A DNA stretch of 64,000 nt from JAITVM01 sp031551135 (GTDB lineage: Bacteria; Bacillota; Clostridia; Lachnospirales; JAITVM01). The notes beneath the pieces are model-generated. The model saw nothing but the letters and a program-made list of their open reading frames with translations. It was not told where the DNA came from and ran no database searches. Shown here one piece after another: positions 1 through 9,548 of the stretch. The position numbers and the translations under genes are program-made. How positions within the stretch are numbered: position 1 is the first letter of the stretch; each line of letters opens with the position of its first letter. Where the stretch lies: NCBI GenBank assembly GCA_031551135.1, contig JAVBOA010000001.1, positions 28,392-92,391 of the forward strand, given 5' to 3'.

Positions 1-23
1 GTACTTTTTTTAACTTTTAATTT

Positions 24-126
24 ACACTATTTCCATTCAAAAGATAGAAAAAAATATTTCATTTCGCGCTTGAAGCGTTGTGTGGAATGAAATAATTTTT
101 TCCATCCTTTAAAAAGAAAATAGTAT
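24..126. repeat. MITE-like palindromic repeat, diverged copy
   Basis: Termini ACACTATTTCCATT and GAAAATAGTAT match the window-wide element ATACTATTTTCATT...AATGAAAATAGTAT. The arms carry the shared GATAGAAAAAAATATTTCAT and its inverted partner around a GCGC core. Several mismatches between the arms suggest an old copy. It lies just downstream of the TolC-like gene. Confidence 0.75.
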
Positions 127-135
127 GAGATAACA

Positions 136-160
136 ACAAAGGCAGGCACAAGGCCTGCCA
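136..160 (-). terminator. Rho-independent terminator of the TolC-like gene
   Basis: On the minus strand GGCAGGC-CTTGT-GCCTGCC forms a perfect 7-bp stem followed by TTTGTTGTT, just after the stop codon of the gene ending at 167. Confidence 0.75.
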
Positions 161-166
161 AATCTG

Positions 167-1633
167 CTACTGAATCAAATACGGTTTGCTATATTGAAAT
201 TTCAAAGTATCGTATTCAAATTGTTGTTTCAATAAATCCGCTTCATTTTTCAAAAGCTGAACTTTTAATTGTTGAACTTCATAAATTGTAGCCTTACCGG
301 CCTCAAAGCTCGAAACTGCTTTATTGTAATTATTTTTGGTCAATTGATAATCTACTTCGAGCTGACGGTATTTCTCTTCCAATTGTTTCAAGCTATTATA
401 AGTTTTATAAACATTTTGGGTAAATTTATTTTTCGTGTCAATATGCTTACGTTCAGCTTTGCTGAGTTCCGTGTCGTTTTTGAGTTCTGATTCGCCCAGA
501 GCCTCGTCATAAGTATCCACAACATATTGAGCGTACTCAATCTCACGAACTTCCATAATAAAATCGGGGTCTTTTTCCATTTGAATTGCAATATGCCTAT
601 CAACAGCCGAGTCGACCGGCGTATATTTTACATCATAATCAATAAAAAGATCGGTATCTTTCGAGAAATTCAAAAATAAATTAAGCGTCTCGCGCGCATT
701 TTTCACCATGATTTCAAGCGATTTTTTTTGAGATTCCTGCTGAGTCAATTTTTCTTTCGCCTGGTTTAAATTAAAATCCGATTCCATTCCCAAAGAATGT
801 TTTACGGTCATATTTCGAACATTGATTTTTTCCAATTCAATATTTTCTTCAAGCGTGCGCAAATCAAGCTCCGCCGTCATAATATTAGAAAGATACGAAC
901 GATAAGTCAATTCTGTAGAATCCTCAATTTTCTTTCGGTTTTCCTCAAGGTTTTTATCTTCAATTTCGAGCTGTTTTACTAACCGCTTCGCCTCAATTTC
1001 ACCTTTTTTATTACTCGTATAATACGCTTGCAATTCCGCGTCTTTAGCCTTGTCAAGATTTTCTTCAATCAATTCTTCGCTGTCCTTCAAATTTTTCAGG
1101 CTGGAATTATTCATAATAGCGGTTTCAAGCCCTTGTTTGTAAGTAAAAACCCGTGTATCTTTTGTTACCCGCTCTTTTAAATTTATTACGCCTAAATCAG
1201 TTTTGCCGGTCTCAACAATTATTGTCTTTGTTTTGTCAACCCAACCGACTTTCGCACCAAAAGTTTGGCACACAAATCGAGCAGGTACATAAAAAATTCT
1301 ATCCTGTCTGATACATTTTGTCGGCAGTTTCAGATTTTGTTCACCTATTTTAACATCATCCGAACCGACAGACATTGTCATGCTTTTTTTATCATTCGAT
1401 AAAGTTACGGTATTGCTGTCATTAGTGTATTTTAGAGCTAAACCTAAAGTCTTTGCTAATTTTTGAACATTCATCAATAAATTATCTTCAACAATCGTCG
1501 ACTCTGTTTCTAAATTTTGCAAAACACCGTCAATCTTCATGCTAATCGCCTGTGCGCCGAATACAGAGCTTGTTGTTATAACGCCCGCAACAACTAACAC
1601 GGCCAATGAACTAAAAAAATGATTTCTTTTCAC
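167..1633 (-). CDS. Secreted TolC-like coiled-coil protein with N-terminal stalk domain
   Basis: This is a 488-residue exported protein. Residues 1-28 are a signal peptide (basic start, hydrophobic core, then VFGAQA). Residues ~30-145 are a copper-amine-oxidase N-terminal-like (stalk) domain with the typical FYVPARFVCQTFGAKVGW motif. From ~155 to the end it is Lys/Glu-rich, helical and coiled-coil-like, resembling the TolC outer-membrane efflux family (recurring L..A...L patterns, AGKATIYEVQQLKVQLLKNE near the C-terminus). TolC normally implies an outer membrane or a periplasm-spanning channel. In a Gram-positive-type genome the role is unclear, and it could be a wall-associated rod. The stalk domain is shared with six other proteins nearby, which suggests a common envelope ligand. 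It has its own terminator and a good RBS (GGAGG). Confidence 0.7.
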   Translation of the reverse strand: MKRNHFFSSLAVLVVAGVITTSSVFGAQAISMKIDGVLQNLETESTIVEDNLLMNVQKLAKTLGLALKYTNDSNTVTLSNDKKSMTMSVGSDDVKIGEQNLKLPTKCIRQDRIFYVPARFVCQTFGAKVGWVDKTKTIIVETGKTDLGVINLKERVTKDTRVFTYKQGLETAIMNNSSLKNLKDSEELIEENLDKAKDAELQAYYTSNKKGEIEAKRLVKQLEIEDKNLEENRKKIEDSTELTYRSYLSNIMTAELDLRTLEENIELEKINVRNMTVKHSLGMESDFNLNQAKEKLTQQESQKKSLEIMVKNARETLNLFLNFSKDTDLFIDYDVKYTPVDSAVDRHIAIQMEKDPDFIMEVREIEYAQYVVDTYDEALGESELKNDTELSKAERKHIDTKNKFTQNVYKTYNSLKQLEEKYRQLEVDYQLTKNNYNKAVSSFEAGKATIYEVQQLKVQLLKNEADLLKQQFEYDTLKFQYSKPYLIQ

Positions 1634-1787
1634 TATTAACCTCCTAGTCTCTTTTGTTTACTATACTATCACCATTACTATATTTCTCAAAACTGGCATA
1701 TATAAATATATTATCGACAAAAAGCCTTAAATAAATCACAATAATCTTACATACATTTTTTTCTAATCCAGTAGCTTTCTTTCAAGT

Positions 1788-1817
1788 AAAAAAACCCCTT
1801 TTTGCAAAGGGGTCTTG
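1788..1817 (-). terminator. Terminator of surface paralog 1
   Basis: Minus strand: ACCCCTTTGCAAAAAGGGGT stem-loop followed by a T-run, directly after the gene ending at 1827. A nearly identical hairpin follows paralog 2. Confidence 0.85.
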
Positions 1818-1826
1818 AAAACTTAA

Positions 1827-4800
1827 TTATTCAGCAGTAGTAGCCGCTGTTGTAGTATCTAATAATTGAGGATTGTAGATAGCTGTTTTAGTAGCATCAT
1901 CCCAAGAAACTTCAACGCCGAGAGCGTTACCTAATTGTCTGAATGGTAAGAATGCTCTGTTGTCTTTAATTTCTACAGCAACTTTTATCGGAGGATTATC
2001 AGGGCTGTACATAGTGTATGTTGCTCCACCAACAGTGATTTGATCCGAACCGGCTTTCATTTGAACTGTACCATTAGGTCCGCCAAGGATTGTAACTGTT
2101 CTTGCTTCATCATCCCAAAGAATTTGAGAATCAGGAAGACCGAATGCTTGAGATACAAATCTTACAGGAACCATAGTAGAGTTAGTTGTAGAAATATAAG
2201 CAGCTGTATCCATATTCAATGTTTGAGAAGCTCCGTCTCTACCGATTTTGATTTCGTTAGATCCGATAGTTACTCTAACAACGTTAGAGAATAAGCTGGA
2301 TGCATTTGTAGCAGATGTTACAACGTTAAGATAATCAGCACCGATTCCTTTAACTGCGAATAAAGGATGGATAGATCTTATAGAAGTAACTCCTTGGTTT
2401 TCATAATAGTTAGCAGCAACAGCTGTTCCGCCTACTACTACAGAGTAAGGTCTCTTATTAGTTTCAGGAACTGTACGGTCAATCTTAACATACATATTCG
2501 AGAATTTAATAGAAGCAGGTTTTGTTGTAGAAGCTCTTTCGATAGTAAATTTAACAGTACCTCTTTCTACTACCGGTTTAGAAATAGCGATATTAGAATC
2601 AGTATTAACTTCTGTTACAAAATCAGGAGCAAAAGCAATATTGTCGCTACCTGTAATATTATCGTCTATAGATAAAACAACTTGCTTGTCTTTTTGAAGC
2701 ATGCCTTTATCTGTTTCAGTAATAACTACATCAGCAACTTTTTGCCATTGGTAACCGATTTTAACATCTTTAACTTCTGCTTTAACTGTAATAGGGCTTA
2801 CAGCTGTAGCAATTTTCAATGGAGTTGTAGCTTTAAGAATATCATTTCCGCCGGCAGTCAACATAATGTCGCCTTCCCAACCGGATTCGATAGATACCCA
2901 AATTTGCATTTCAAAAGAAGCAGTTTTGTCTCTCTTGATTTGAACATCATTGATTTTTAATTTGTTTGCATTAAGAGTTACATAGTTGGTTTTAGAATCT
3001 GTCAATGGATATTCGCCATTTAATTTATAGTTATTATTAACGTGATCTAGGTTTTTCTCTTCAGCGATTTTTACTTGCATAAATTTAACGCCAGCAGGAA
3101 GAGTAAACTCAGATTCTCTAAGTCCCCACCAAGAAGCAACAACGTTTTCAGAGAATTTAACTTTCGCTGTTTTATGTTCTGAATCAAATGTTGTATTACT
3201 AATAAATGGAGTAGAAGCATTATTAGAAATAGGTCTGTATGCGTTTTGCAATCTACCGTTTACAAGTTTAGTAGGTTCTGTAAGAGTTTTGAATTCTACG
3301 CCCCAATCAGCTCTTGTACCGATTGTGAAATCTTGCTCAGTAACACCAGTTCCTTCAATTTTCAAAACAACATCGCCCATCGGAGCATAATCATCAGCCA
3401 ATAAAACGATATTTTTAAGCACCATTTTACCTGCTGTTTGTGTTGTTGGAACTAAATTCAAACCATTAGCACCTGTGTTGATTACTAATATAGAAGTATC
3501 TGTTCTACCATCTGTAGTGCCATAGTCAACATATCTTCCATTTGAATTAGTTACATCGTATCTAGTATTTCCGTCGATAGAGAATCTTAAAGTACCTTCA
3601 CCGATAATTCTGATATGCTCTTTTGTTCCGTCTTCTCTTACTACTGCAGCCACATCAGGATTAGAGAAATAAAATCCGTCCGGAGCTTTTATTTCTATAC
3701 GACCTGGTCTGATAGAGCCAGTGTTAAGTTCTTTAATCTCAATATCATTAAGAGTAAAGCTGTATTTAGAATTAATTTTTTCTGTTATATAAGTATTAGT
3801 TTTTGTGCCAGAAACTGTTGCAATTAATAAATCTGTAGCAGAAACAGAAGTATAGTTACCATCTCTAGCAACTTGTACTTTTACTTCGCCATTATCCATA
3901 GCTCTTGCAACTACAGGTATAAAAAGAGTATTACCTTGAGAAATCTCTTGGTACATTCTTACTACGCCTTTGTTTCTATCTGTGCCTTCAACTCTTAAAG
4001 AATAAACAAGGTCTCCAGCAGCATCAAAGCTGTAATAAGTATTCAATTGAGGAATATAGATACCATTTACTGGATTGTAAGTAGAAATTCTATTTCCATT
4101 TCTGAATGCGCCATCTAATTTAGTTAAATATTCAGAATCCCATTCAGCGAGAGGGTCACCAACAAATCTTCTGTAACCTTCTGTATTAAATCTATCAGCA
4201 TATTGAAGACTTCCTGCTGAAGGCAAAGTACTAGCAGTAGTAAATGCAGCAACAGCTGTAGCAGCAGCACCACCATTTGCTGTTATATAATTTGACCAAA
4301 TTAAATCTGGAGTAATTGCAGCCAATGGGTCGCTGTCAATTATATCTTGAACAGTTAAATCATCAAAGAAACCAAAAATATAAGCAGCCTCATTTGCAGA
4401 TATTTCAGGATTTGAAACTGGTTCAAAGTCACTAAACCTTAATGATTCTGCAGGTGCTTTCGAATTTATAGTAGCTATATTTCCAACAAATTGATCAGGA
4501 CCTGGTTGAAATTGAATATTTCTAAATTGATAATTCAAAATAAAAAGCTGAAGAAGGGCTTCTACCCTTGCAGTACTTAGGGTAATATCGTTTCTTGTAT
4601 TGCGGAAAAACCACTCTGCATTTACTAAATCAACTTTAAAAACATCATTGTCTTTCAATATATCGTTGTTATTGTTACGCATTTCAATTTGTAAATCTGG
4701 ACCATTTACAGCAGCTCTGAATTTCTCTTCACTATCTGCATCCGGTATTCCCTGATTATTATCAGGAAAAAGATCTAAATATTCACCAAAGTCTAATGAA

Positions 4801-4934
4801 CCGTTTTCAAACATTACTGTGCCTTTTGTGACATTCGAAGGTTGATTCACCAAATCGTTGTCAGACGCAGCAAAAACACTAACTGGTCCAAGAGCCATAA
4901 CTGCCGCTAAAAAAAGCGCAATTTTTTTCTTCAT
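1827..4934 (-). CDS. Giant secreted stalk-domain surface protein, paralog 1
   Basis: This is a 1035-residue exported protein. The start is ATG at 4934 because GAGGAGG sits 8 nt upstream; an ATG six codons earlier overlaps that RBS. Residues 1-22 are a signal peptide ending VSVFA. The body is beta-rich and unrecognised, with blocks shared by all four paralogs (FKVDLVNAEWFFRNTR, ASWWGLRESEFTLP, ESGWEGDIMLTAGGND). The C-terminal ~140 residues form two copper-amine-oxidase-N/stalk repeats (STMVPVRFVSQAFGLPDSQI, then DNRAFLPFRQLGNALGVEVSW). No SLH or sortase motif is visible. The strong consensus promoter and size suggest an abundant S-layer-like surface protein, which is inference. The nearest relative is the next gene, 5906-8983. 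Confidence 0.75.
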   Translation of the reverse strand: MKKKIALFLAAVMALGPVSVFAASDNDLVNQPSNVTKGTVMFENGSLDFGEYLDLFPDNNQGIPDADSEEKFRAAVNGPDLQIEMRNNNNDILKDNDVFKVDLVNAEWFFRNTRNDITLSTARVEALLQLFILNYQFRNIQFQPGPDQFVGNIATINSKAPAESLRFSDFEPVSNPEISANEAAYIFGFFDDLTVQDIIDSDPLAAITPDLIWSNYITANGGAAATAVAAFTTASTLPSAGSLQYADRFNTEGYRRFVGDPLAEWDSEYLTKLDGAFRNGNRISTYNPVNGIYIPQLNTYYSFDAAGDLVYSLRVEGTDRNKGVVRMYQEISQGNTLFIPVVARAMDNGEVKVQVARDGNYTSVSATDLLIATVSGTKTNTYITEKINSKYSFTLNDIEIKELNTGSIRPGRIEIKAPDGFYFSNPDVAAVVREDGTKEHIRIIGEGTLRFSIDGNTRYDVTNSNGRYVDYGTTDGRTDTSILVINTGANGLNLVPTTQTAGKMVLKNIVLLADDYAPMGDVVLKIEGTGVTEQDFTIGTRADWGVEFKTLTEPTKLVNGRLQNAYRPISNNASTPFISNTTFDSEHKTAKVKFSENVVASWWGLRESEFTLPAGVKFMQVKIAEEKNLDHVNNNYKLNGEYPLTDSKTNYVTLNANKLKINDVQIKRDKTASFEMQIWVSIESGWEGDIMLTAGGNDILKATTPLKIATAVSPITVKAEVKDVKIGYQWQKVADVVITETDKGMLQKDKQVVLSIDDNITGSDNIAFAPDFVTEVNTDSNIAISKPVVERGTVKFTIERASTTKPASIKFSNMYVKIDRTVPETNKRPYSVVVGGTAVAANYYENQGVTSIRSIHPLFAVKGIGADYLNVVTSATNASSLFSNVVRVTIGSNEIKIGRDGASQTLNMDTAAYISTTNSTMVPVRFVSQAFGLPDSQILWDDEARTVTILGGPNGTVQMKAGSDQITVGGATYTMYSPDNPPIKVAVEIKDNRAFLPFRQLGNALGVEVSWDDATKTAIYNPQLLDTTTAATTAE

Positions 4935-4967
4935 TTTTATAATCCTCCTCATTTTTTAAATTCAGCC

Positions 4968-5050
4968 AGCAAATTGCAGCTTTCCCCCGCCATTTGCTAA
5001 GCGTATTTATTTACATGGCTATTATATCACCGAATTTTATAAATCGTCAA
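4968..5050 (-). promoter_or_regulatory. Sigma-A promoter and G-run leader hairpin of paralog 1
   Basis: Minus strand: -35 TTGACG (5050-5045), 18-nt spacer, -10 TATAAT (5026-5021), a near-consensus vegetative promoter. The leader then has AGCAAAT...ATTTGCT flanking GGCGGGGGAAAG (4968-4998), so a run of five G sits in a hairpin loop. Paralog 2 has the same layout. Confidence 0.75.
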
Positions 5051-5318
5051 CAAATTAAATTCATATGTAATATTAATGTAACACTGACCGTGCTCTATAT
5101 GTGACTATTAGTGCTTTTGCAAGCTATTATCTTTGTTAATTTTCTTTATAAAATAAACCTGTCCGTGTCAGAAAATTTTCAAAAAATTTTAATTTTCTTA
5201 ACGAATTTGTAATAATTGTGTTCTTTTTGAAATACAAGTATATAAAGACTTTGATTTTTTAATAACTTTATATTGTTATTACATGCCCTATGATATAATT
5301 GAAGATAATTGACAACTT

Positions 5319-5421
5319 ATACTATTTTCATTTTGATAAGTAGAAAAAAATATTTCATTTCGCGCATGTTTCTAGCGCGAAATGAAATATTTTTTTCTAT
5401 CCTTTATAATGAAAATAGTAT
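5319..5421. repeat. MITE-like palindromic repeat, full-length
   Basis: This is a near-perfect copy. ATACTATTTTCATTTTGATA begins the left arm, TTTCATTTCGCGC and GCGCGAAATGAAA face each other around ATGTTTCTA, and the right end is AATGAAAATAGTAT. The whole element folds as one long hairpin. No ORF in it looks real. Confidence 0.9.
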
Positions 5422-5473
5422 TAATGAGTCACAAAAATCGGGAGAGGGTGATCTTATCCGCACAATAAATAGT

Positions 5474-5833
5474 TTGGACGAATTGGCATTGCCAATTATG
5501 TTTAAGAAATTCATCGAATCTTATCTTAACAATATAAGCAAATTTGATTGCGTTGAAAAAATTATTCTTTTTGGAAGCTGCGCAAAAGGAATTGCAAACG
5601 AAAACAGCGATGTTGATTTATTTATTATTACAACGGATGAAATTTCGGAAGACCTTGAATATCAGATTATATTTGACAATGTACCTAATTTATCAGACGG
5701 ATATGTAAAAAATGATATAATTCTAAAGTCGAGACAAATTTACAATCAATATAAAAATCATACAGGCATGCTGCAAAAGGCTGCCGAACGTGAAGGAGTT
5801 GATTTATCTGGACTACTGCCAATTAGTAAATGA
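5474..5833 (+). CDS. Stand-alone MNT-type nucleotidyltransferase
   Basis: Small nucleotidyltransferase-fold protein with the signature LFGSCAKGIANENSDVDLFI, which is the GS-x10-DxD metal-binding motif of the polymerase-beta superfamily (MNT subgroup). Such proteins often act as antitoxins beside a HEPN toxin, but no HEPN gene is adjacent. The frame is open back to 5309, yet those ~38 codons are translated MITE sequence and unlikely to be native. TTG 5474 or ATG 5498 are plausible starts; neither has an ideal RBS, since GGGAGAGGG lies about 25 nt upstream of 5474. The C-terminus (LQKAAEREGVDLSGLLPISK) looks complete. It sits alone between two surface-protein paralogs on the opposite strand. 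The fold is confident; the substrate is unknown. Confidence 0.65.
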   Translation: MDELALPIMFKKFIESYLNNISKFDCVEKIILFGSCAKGIANENSDVDLFIITTDEISEDLEYQIIFDNVPNLSDGYVKNDIILKSRQIYNQYKNHTGMLQKAAEREGVDLSGLLPISK

Positions 5834-5861
5834 TAAATTTCCCAAAATAAAATTACAAAAA

Positions 5862-5885
5862 AGACCCCTTTTTTCAAAGGGGTCT
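5862..5885 (-). terminator. Terminator of surface paralog 2
   Basis: Minus strand: GACCCCTTTGAAAAAAGGGGTC followed by TTTTTT. It could also serve the converging nucleotidyltransferase gene. Confidence 0.85.
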
Positions 5886-5905
5886 AAATTATTTAAAAAT
5901 ATATA

Positions 5906-8900
5906 TTAGTCTTCAAGCAATTGAGGATTGTAGATAGCTGTTTTAGTAGCTTCGTCCCAAGAAACTTCAACGCCGAGTGCATTACCTAATTGTCTGAATG
6001 GTAAGAAAGATCTGTTATCTTTGATTTCAGCAGAAACTTTCTTTGGAGGATTGTCAGGGCTGTACATTGTGTAAGTAGCTCCGCCAACAGTAATTTGATC
6101 CGAACCGATTTTCAATTGAACTGTTCCGTTTGGTCCGCCAAGAATAGTAACTGTTCTTGCTTCTTCATCCCAAAGGATTTGAGAATCAGGAAGACCGAAT
6201 GCTTGAGATACGAATCTAACAGGAACCATTGTAGAGTTAGAAGTCGAAATATAAGCAGCAGTGTCCATTGTCAATGTTTGAGAAGCTCCGTCTCTACCGA
6301 TTTTGATTTCGTTAGAACCGATAGTTACTCTAACAACATTTGAGAACAAGCTGGAAGCATTTGTAGCCGAAGTTACAACGTTGATATAATCTGCGCCGAT
6401 TCCTTTAACAGAGAATAAAGGATGGATAGATTTAATCGAATTAACAGGAATATTTTCATAATAGTTAGCCGCAACAGCAGTTCCGCCAACAACTACGCTA
6501 TATGGTCTCTTATTAGTTTCAGGAACTGTACGGTCAATCTTAACGTACATATTCGAGAATTTAATAGAAGCAGGTTTTCCTGTAGAAGCTCTTTCGATTG
6601 TAAAGTTAATCTTGCCGCCGTTTACAGCCGGTTTCGAGAATGCAATTTTAGAATCTGTATTGATTTCTGTTACAAAGTCAGGAGCAAAAGCAATATTATC
6701 AGAGCCTGTAATATTATCATCTATAGATAATACAACTGATCTGTCTTTTTGAAGCATGCCAACTTCTGTTTCAGTAATAATAACGTCAGCAACTTTTTGC
6801 CATTGGTAACCGATTTTTACATCTTTAACTTCTGCTTTAACTGTGATTGGGCTAACAGCAGTAGCGATTTTTAAAGGAGCAACTTCATCAAGTAAATCAT
6901 TTCCGCCGGCAGTCAACATAATGTCGCCTTCCCAGCCGGATTCGATAGATACCCAAATATCCATTTCAAAAGAAGCTGTTTTGTCTCTCTTGATTTGAAC
7001 GTCGTTGATTTTTAATTTATTTGCGTTAAGAGTTACATAACTTGTTTTTGTATCATTTAATGCGTATTCGCCGTTTAATTTGTAGTTATTATTAATATGA
7101 TCAAGGTTAGACTCGTTAGAGATTTTTGCTTGCATAAATTTAACGCCAGTAGGCAATGTAAATTCTGTTTCTCTAAGTCCCCACCAAGAAGCTATTACGT
7201 TTTCAGAAATTTTAACTCTTGCAGTTTTGTGTTCTTTATCAAAAGTAGAATTTCCGGAAATATAAGCCGAAGTTTTAGTATTGTCAATTCCTTTTGCATA
7301 AGCAGGAGTTAATCTACCGTTTACAAGTTTAGTAGGGTCAGTTAAAGTTTTGAATTCTACGCCCCATTCAGATCTTGCGCCGATAGTGAAATCTTGCTCA
7401 GTTACGCCTTTACCTTTAACTTTTAAAACAACATCGCCCATTGGAGCATAGTCATCAGCTAAAAGAACAACGTTTTTAATAATTAATTTACCGGCAGTTT
7501 GAGTTGTAGAGATAATTCCAAGACCTCTAGTAGCTCTGGCATATCCTTTGTCTTCTGCATTAGCAGAACTTACGTCGCCGTCTGTATTAATTCTGATTTT
7601 AGATTTATCAATTTTTCCGTCATCATCTAAACCATAAGAAATATAAGTTGTTCCGGAACTATTTCTTAATTCAGAAGTATTGCCTCTGAATTCCAAAGTT
7701 CCCTCTGCAATAAATCTAATATATTCTTTGTCTCCGTCTTCATTTATGGTAGCAGGCTGTGTAGGATCAGAAAAATAAAATCCATCAGGAGCTTTAAATT
7801 CAATATATCCCGGTTGTAAAGAACCTGTGTTTACTTCTTTAACTTCGAGGTCTTTCAAAGGGAAGCTGTATTTAGCGTTTATTTTGTTAGTTACATAAGT
7901 ATCTGTTTTTGTTTTGGAAACTGTAGCAATTTGCATGTCTCCAGCGGAAACAGATGTATAGTTACCATCTCTTGCGATTTGAACTCTAACTTCGCCATCT
8001 TCCTTAGCTCTGGAAACAATAGGAATTACCAATTCGCCATCTGCTTTAGTCCAGTTTCTGTACATTCTAACAATACCTTTGTTATTGTCAGAGCCTTCGA
8101 TTTTTAACGAATAAATAACTCCATCAATATCGAATCTGTAGTAAGTTTTCAAAGATGGTACATAGAAACCATTCATAACATCATAAGTTGAAATTTTTCC
8201 CGGTGCATCTTTAAAGTTTGCTGTCAATTTATTATAGAAATCTAAACTTGTATATTGACTAGAAATACCTGCTTGTCTCTCAAATCCTTCGCCGTCGAAA
8301 TCGTCATCAAATTGAGGATATTCAGGAGTTCCTGTGGTTTGTGCAAAGCCAAATGCAGTTAAACCTGCACTTACAGCTCCGGCTACTCCAGTCACTGATG
8401 ACTCAGGAAACGGAGCAATAAATGTATTATAAATATAAGCTATTTCTTCTGTAGTTATGATAGAACCGCTTTTTGCTTCAAAATCTTTTGCGGCAAGATT
8501 ACCTGTACCTAAATTTCTTCCATTTACTTTTGTAACATTAGAGTAGTTACTTCCGCCTGATGTTTCAACATTTTTGAGCTGCGCATATTTTTCGAACAAG
8601 TCTATAAAATATGAGTAAACATTAGCGTTGGCAGTAACATAATCAAAATCTCTAGTATTACGGAAAAACCACTCAGCATTAACTAAGTCAACTTTAAAAA
8701 CATCGTTTTCATTTAATTTATCGCCCGAATTATTTCCCATTTCGATTTCCAAATCCGGACCATTTACAGAGTATTCCATTTTTTCATCATCTTCAGCCTC
8801 ATCATATCCTTCTGGAAACAAATTCAATAATTGACTATAAGTGAACGAACTGTTTTCAAAAAGAACTGTATCTTTAGATACATTAGAAGGCTGATTAACC

Positions 8901-8983
8901 AGCGTATTCGTAGAATTAGCAAATACACTGACCGGCCCCAAGGCCATAACTGCCGCTAAAAAAAGAGCAATTTTTTTCTTCAT
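5906..8983 (-). CDS. Giant secreted stalk-domain surface protein, paralog 2
   Basis: 1025 residues, starting at ATG 8983 behind GAGGAGG. The signal peptide (residues 1-22) is identical to that of paralog 1. The N-terminal third differs from paralog 1 except for framing blocks (LVNAEWFFRNTR; NGDLEIEM-type acidic stretches), whereas the last ~450 residues are nearly identical to paralog 1. These include IKIGRDGASQTLTMDTAAYI and the two C-terminal stalk repeats ending EATKTAIYNPQLLED. A variable outer region on a shared cell-proximal region fits a surface protein diversified by recombination, which is inference. Transcription is probably monocistronic: own promoter at ~9204-9233 and own terminator. 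Confidence 0.75.
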   Translation of the reverse strand: MKKKIALFLAAVMALGPVSVFANSTNTLVNQPSNVSKDTVLFENSSFTYSQLLNLFPEGYDEAEDDEKMEYSVNGPDLEIEMGNNSGDKLNENDVFKVDLVNAEWFFRNTRDFDYVTANANVYSYFIDLFEKYAQLKNVETSGGSNYSNVTKVNGRNLGTGNLAAKDFEAKSGSIITTEEIAYIYNTFIAPFPESSVTGVAGAVSAGLTAFGFAQTTGTPEYPQFDDDFDGEGFERQAGISSQYTSLDFYNKLTANFKDAPGKISTYDVMNGFYVPSLKTYYRFDIDGVIYSLKIEGSDNNKGIVRMYRNWTKADGELVIPIVSRAKEDGEVRVQIARDGNYTSVSAGDMQIATVSKTKTDTYVTNKINAKYSFPLKDLEVKEVNTGSLQPGYIEFKAPDGFYFSDPTQPATINEDGDKEYIRFIAEGTLEFRGNTSELRNSSGTTYISYGLDDDGKIDKSKIRINTDGDVSSANAEDKGYARATRGLGIISTTQTAGKLIIKNVVLLADDYAPMGDVVLKVKGKGVTEQDFTIGARSEWGVEFKTLTDPTKLVNGRLTPAYAKGIDNTKTSAYISGNSTFDKEHKTARVKISENVIASWWGLRETEFTLPTGVKFMQAKISNESNLDHINNNYKLNGEYALNDTKTSYVTLNANKLKINDVQIKRDKTASFEMDIWVSIESGWEGDIMLTAGGNDLLDEVAPLKIATAVSPITVKAEVKDVKIGYQWQKVADVIITETEVGMLQKDRSVVLSIDDNITGSDNIAFAPDFVTEINTDSKIAFSKPAVNGGKINFTIERASTGKPASIKFSNMYVKIDRTVPETNKRPYSVVVGGTAVAANYYENIPVNSIKSIHPLFSVKGIGADYINVVTSATNASSLFSNVVRVTIGSNEIKIGRDGASQTLTMDTAAYISTSNSTMVPVRFVSQAFGLPDSQILWDEEARTVTILGGPNGTVQLKIGSDQITVGGATYTMYSPDNPPKKVSAEIKDNRSFLPFRQLGNALGVEVSWDEATKTAIYNPQLLED

Positions 8984-9018
8984 TTTTAATAATCCTCCTC
9001 AAGAATTCAAATCCGGTC

Positions 9019-9233
9019 TGCAATAAACAAATTTCTCCCCCCTATTGCAAACCATGAACAAATAATAATCTCATATACAATATCCACAAATACCTACTTT
9101 GTTAATTTGTGCATATTGTACAGTGCCGAAACCAACACTTCCCTTATAAATGCCTAAATATAAGCATTTAATGCTGATAAAGCGATTATTTATTTACATA
9201 AACATTATACCATTCAAAACAAGAGCTCGTCAA
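9019..9233 (-). promoter_or_regulatory. Promoter and long leader with G-run hairpin, paralog 2
   Basis: Minus strand: -35 TTGACG (9233-9228), 18-nt spacer, -10 TATAAT (9209-9204), identical in layout to paralog 1. The ~200-nt leader ends in a TGCAATA/TATTGCA stem (9019-9049) presenting GGGGGGAG in its loop (C-run on the plus strand at 9037-9042). Confidence 0.7.
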
Positions 9234-9495
9234 CGGCTTATTTAATATGTAACATTAATGTAAACATTTTTTGAACAAGCTTGTTTTATCTGGATTATTC
9301 GCATATAATCAATTTTGCGTCTGCAATTTTGAAGCAAGTTAGAAATTTTATAAGTTTACATAATCAATAAATTATTTTTTATTTCAACAAAATTATATAC
9401 ATATACAGCCTGTAATTATTTGTGCAATTTGTACGAATCCTGTAATCTTCCTGTGACATTTATTTGATATACTTACTGTTTTGATTTTCCGCAAA

Positions 9496-9528
9496 AAAAA
9501 TCCGGCAAATATTTTCGTTTGCCGGATA
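9496..9528 (-). terminator. Terminator of surface paralog 3
   Basis: Minus strand: ATCCGGCAAACG...ATTTGCCGGAT stem followed by an eight-T run, just after the stop codon at 9549. Confidence 0.9.
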
Positions 9529-9548
9529 GTTTATTATTATAGGAAATA

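Noticed and set aside
5309..5473. N-terminal extension of the nucleotidyltransferase
   Set aside because: It translates MITE sequence with no start signal of its own; treated as a coincidentally open frame.
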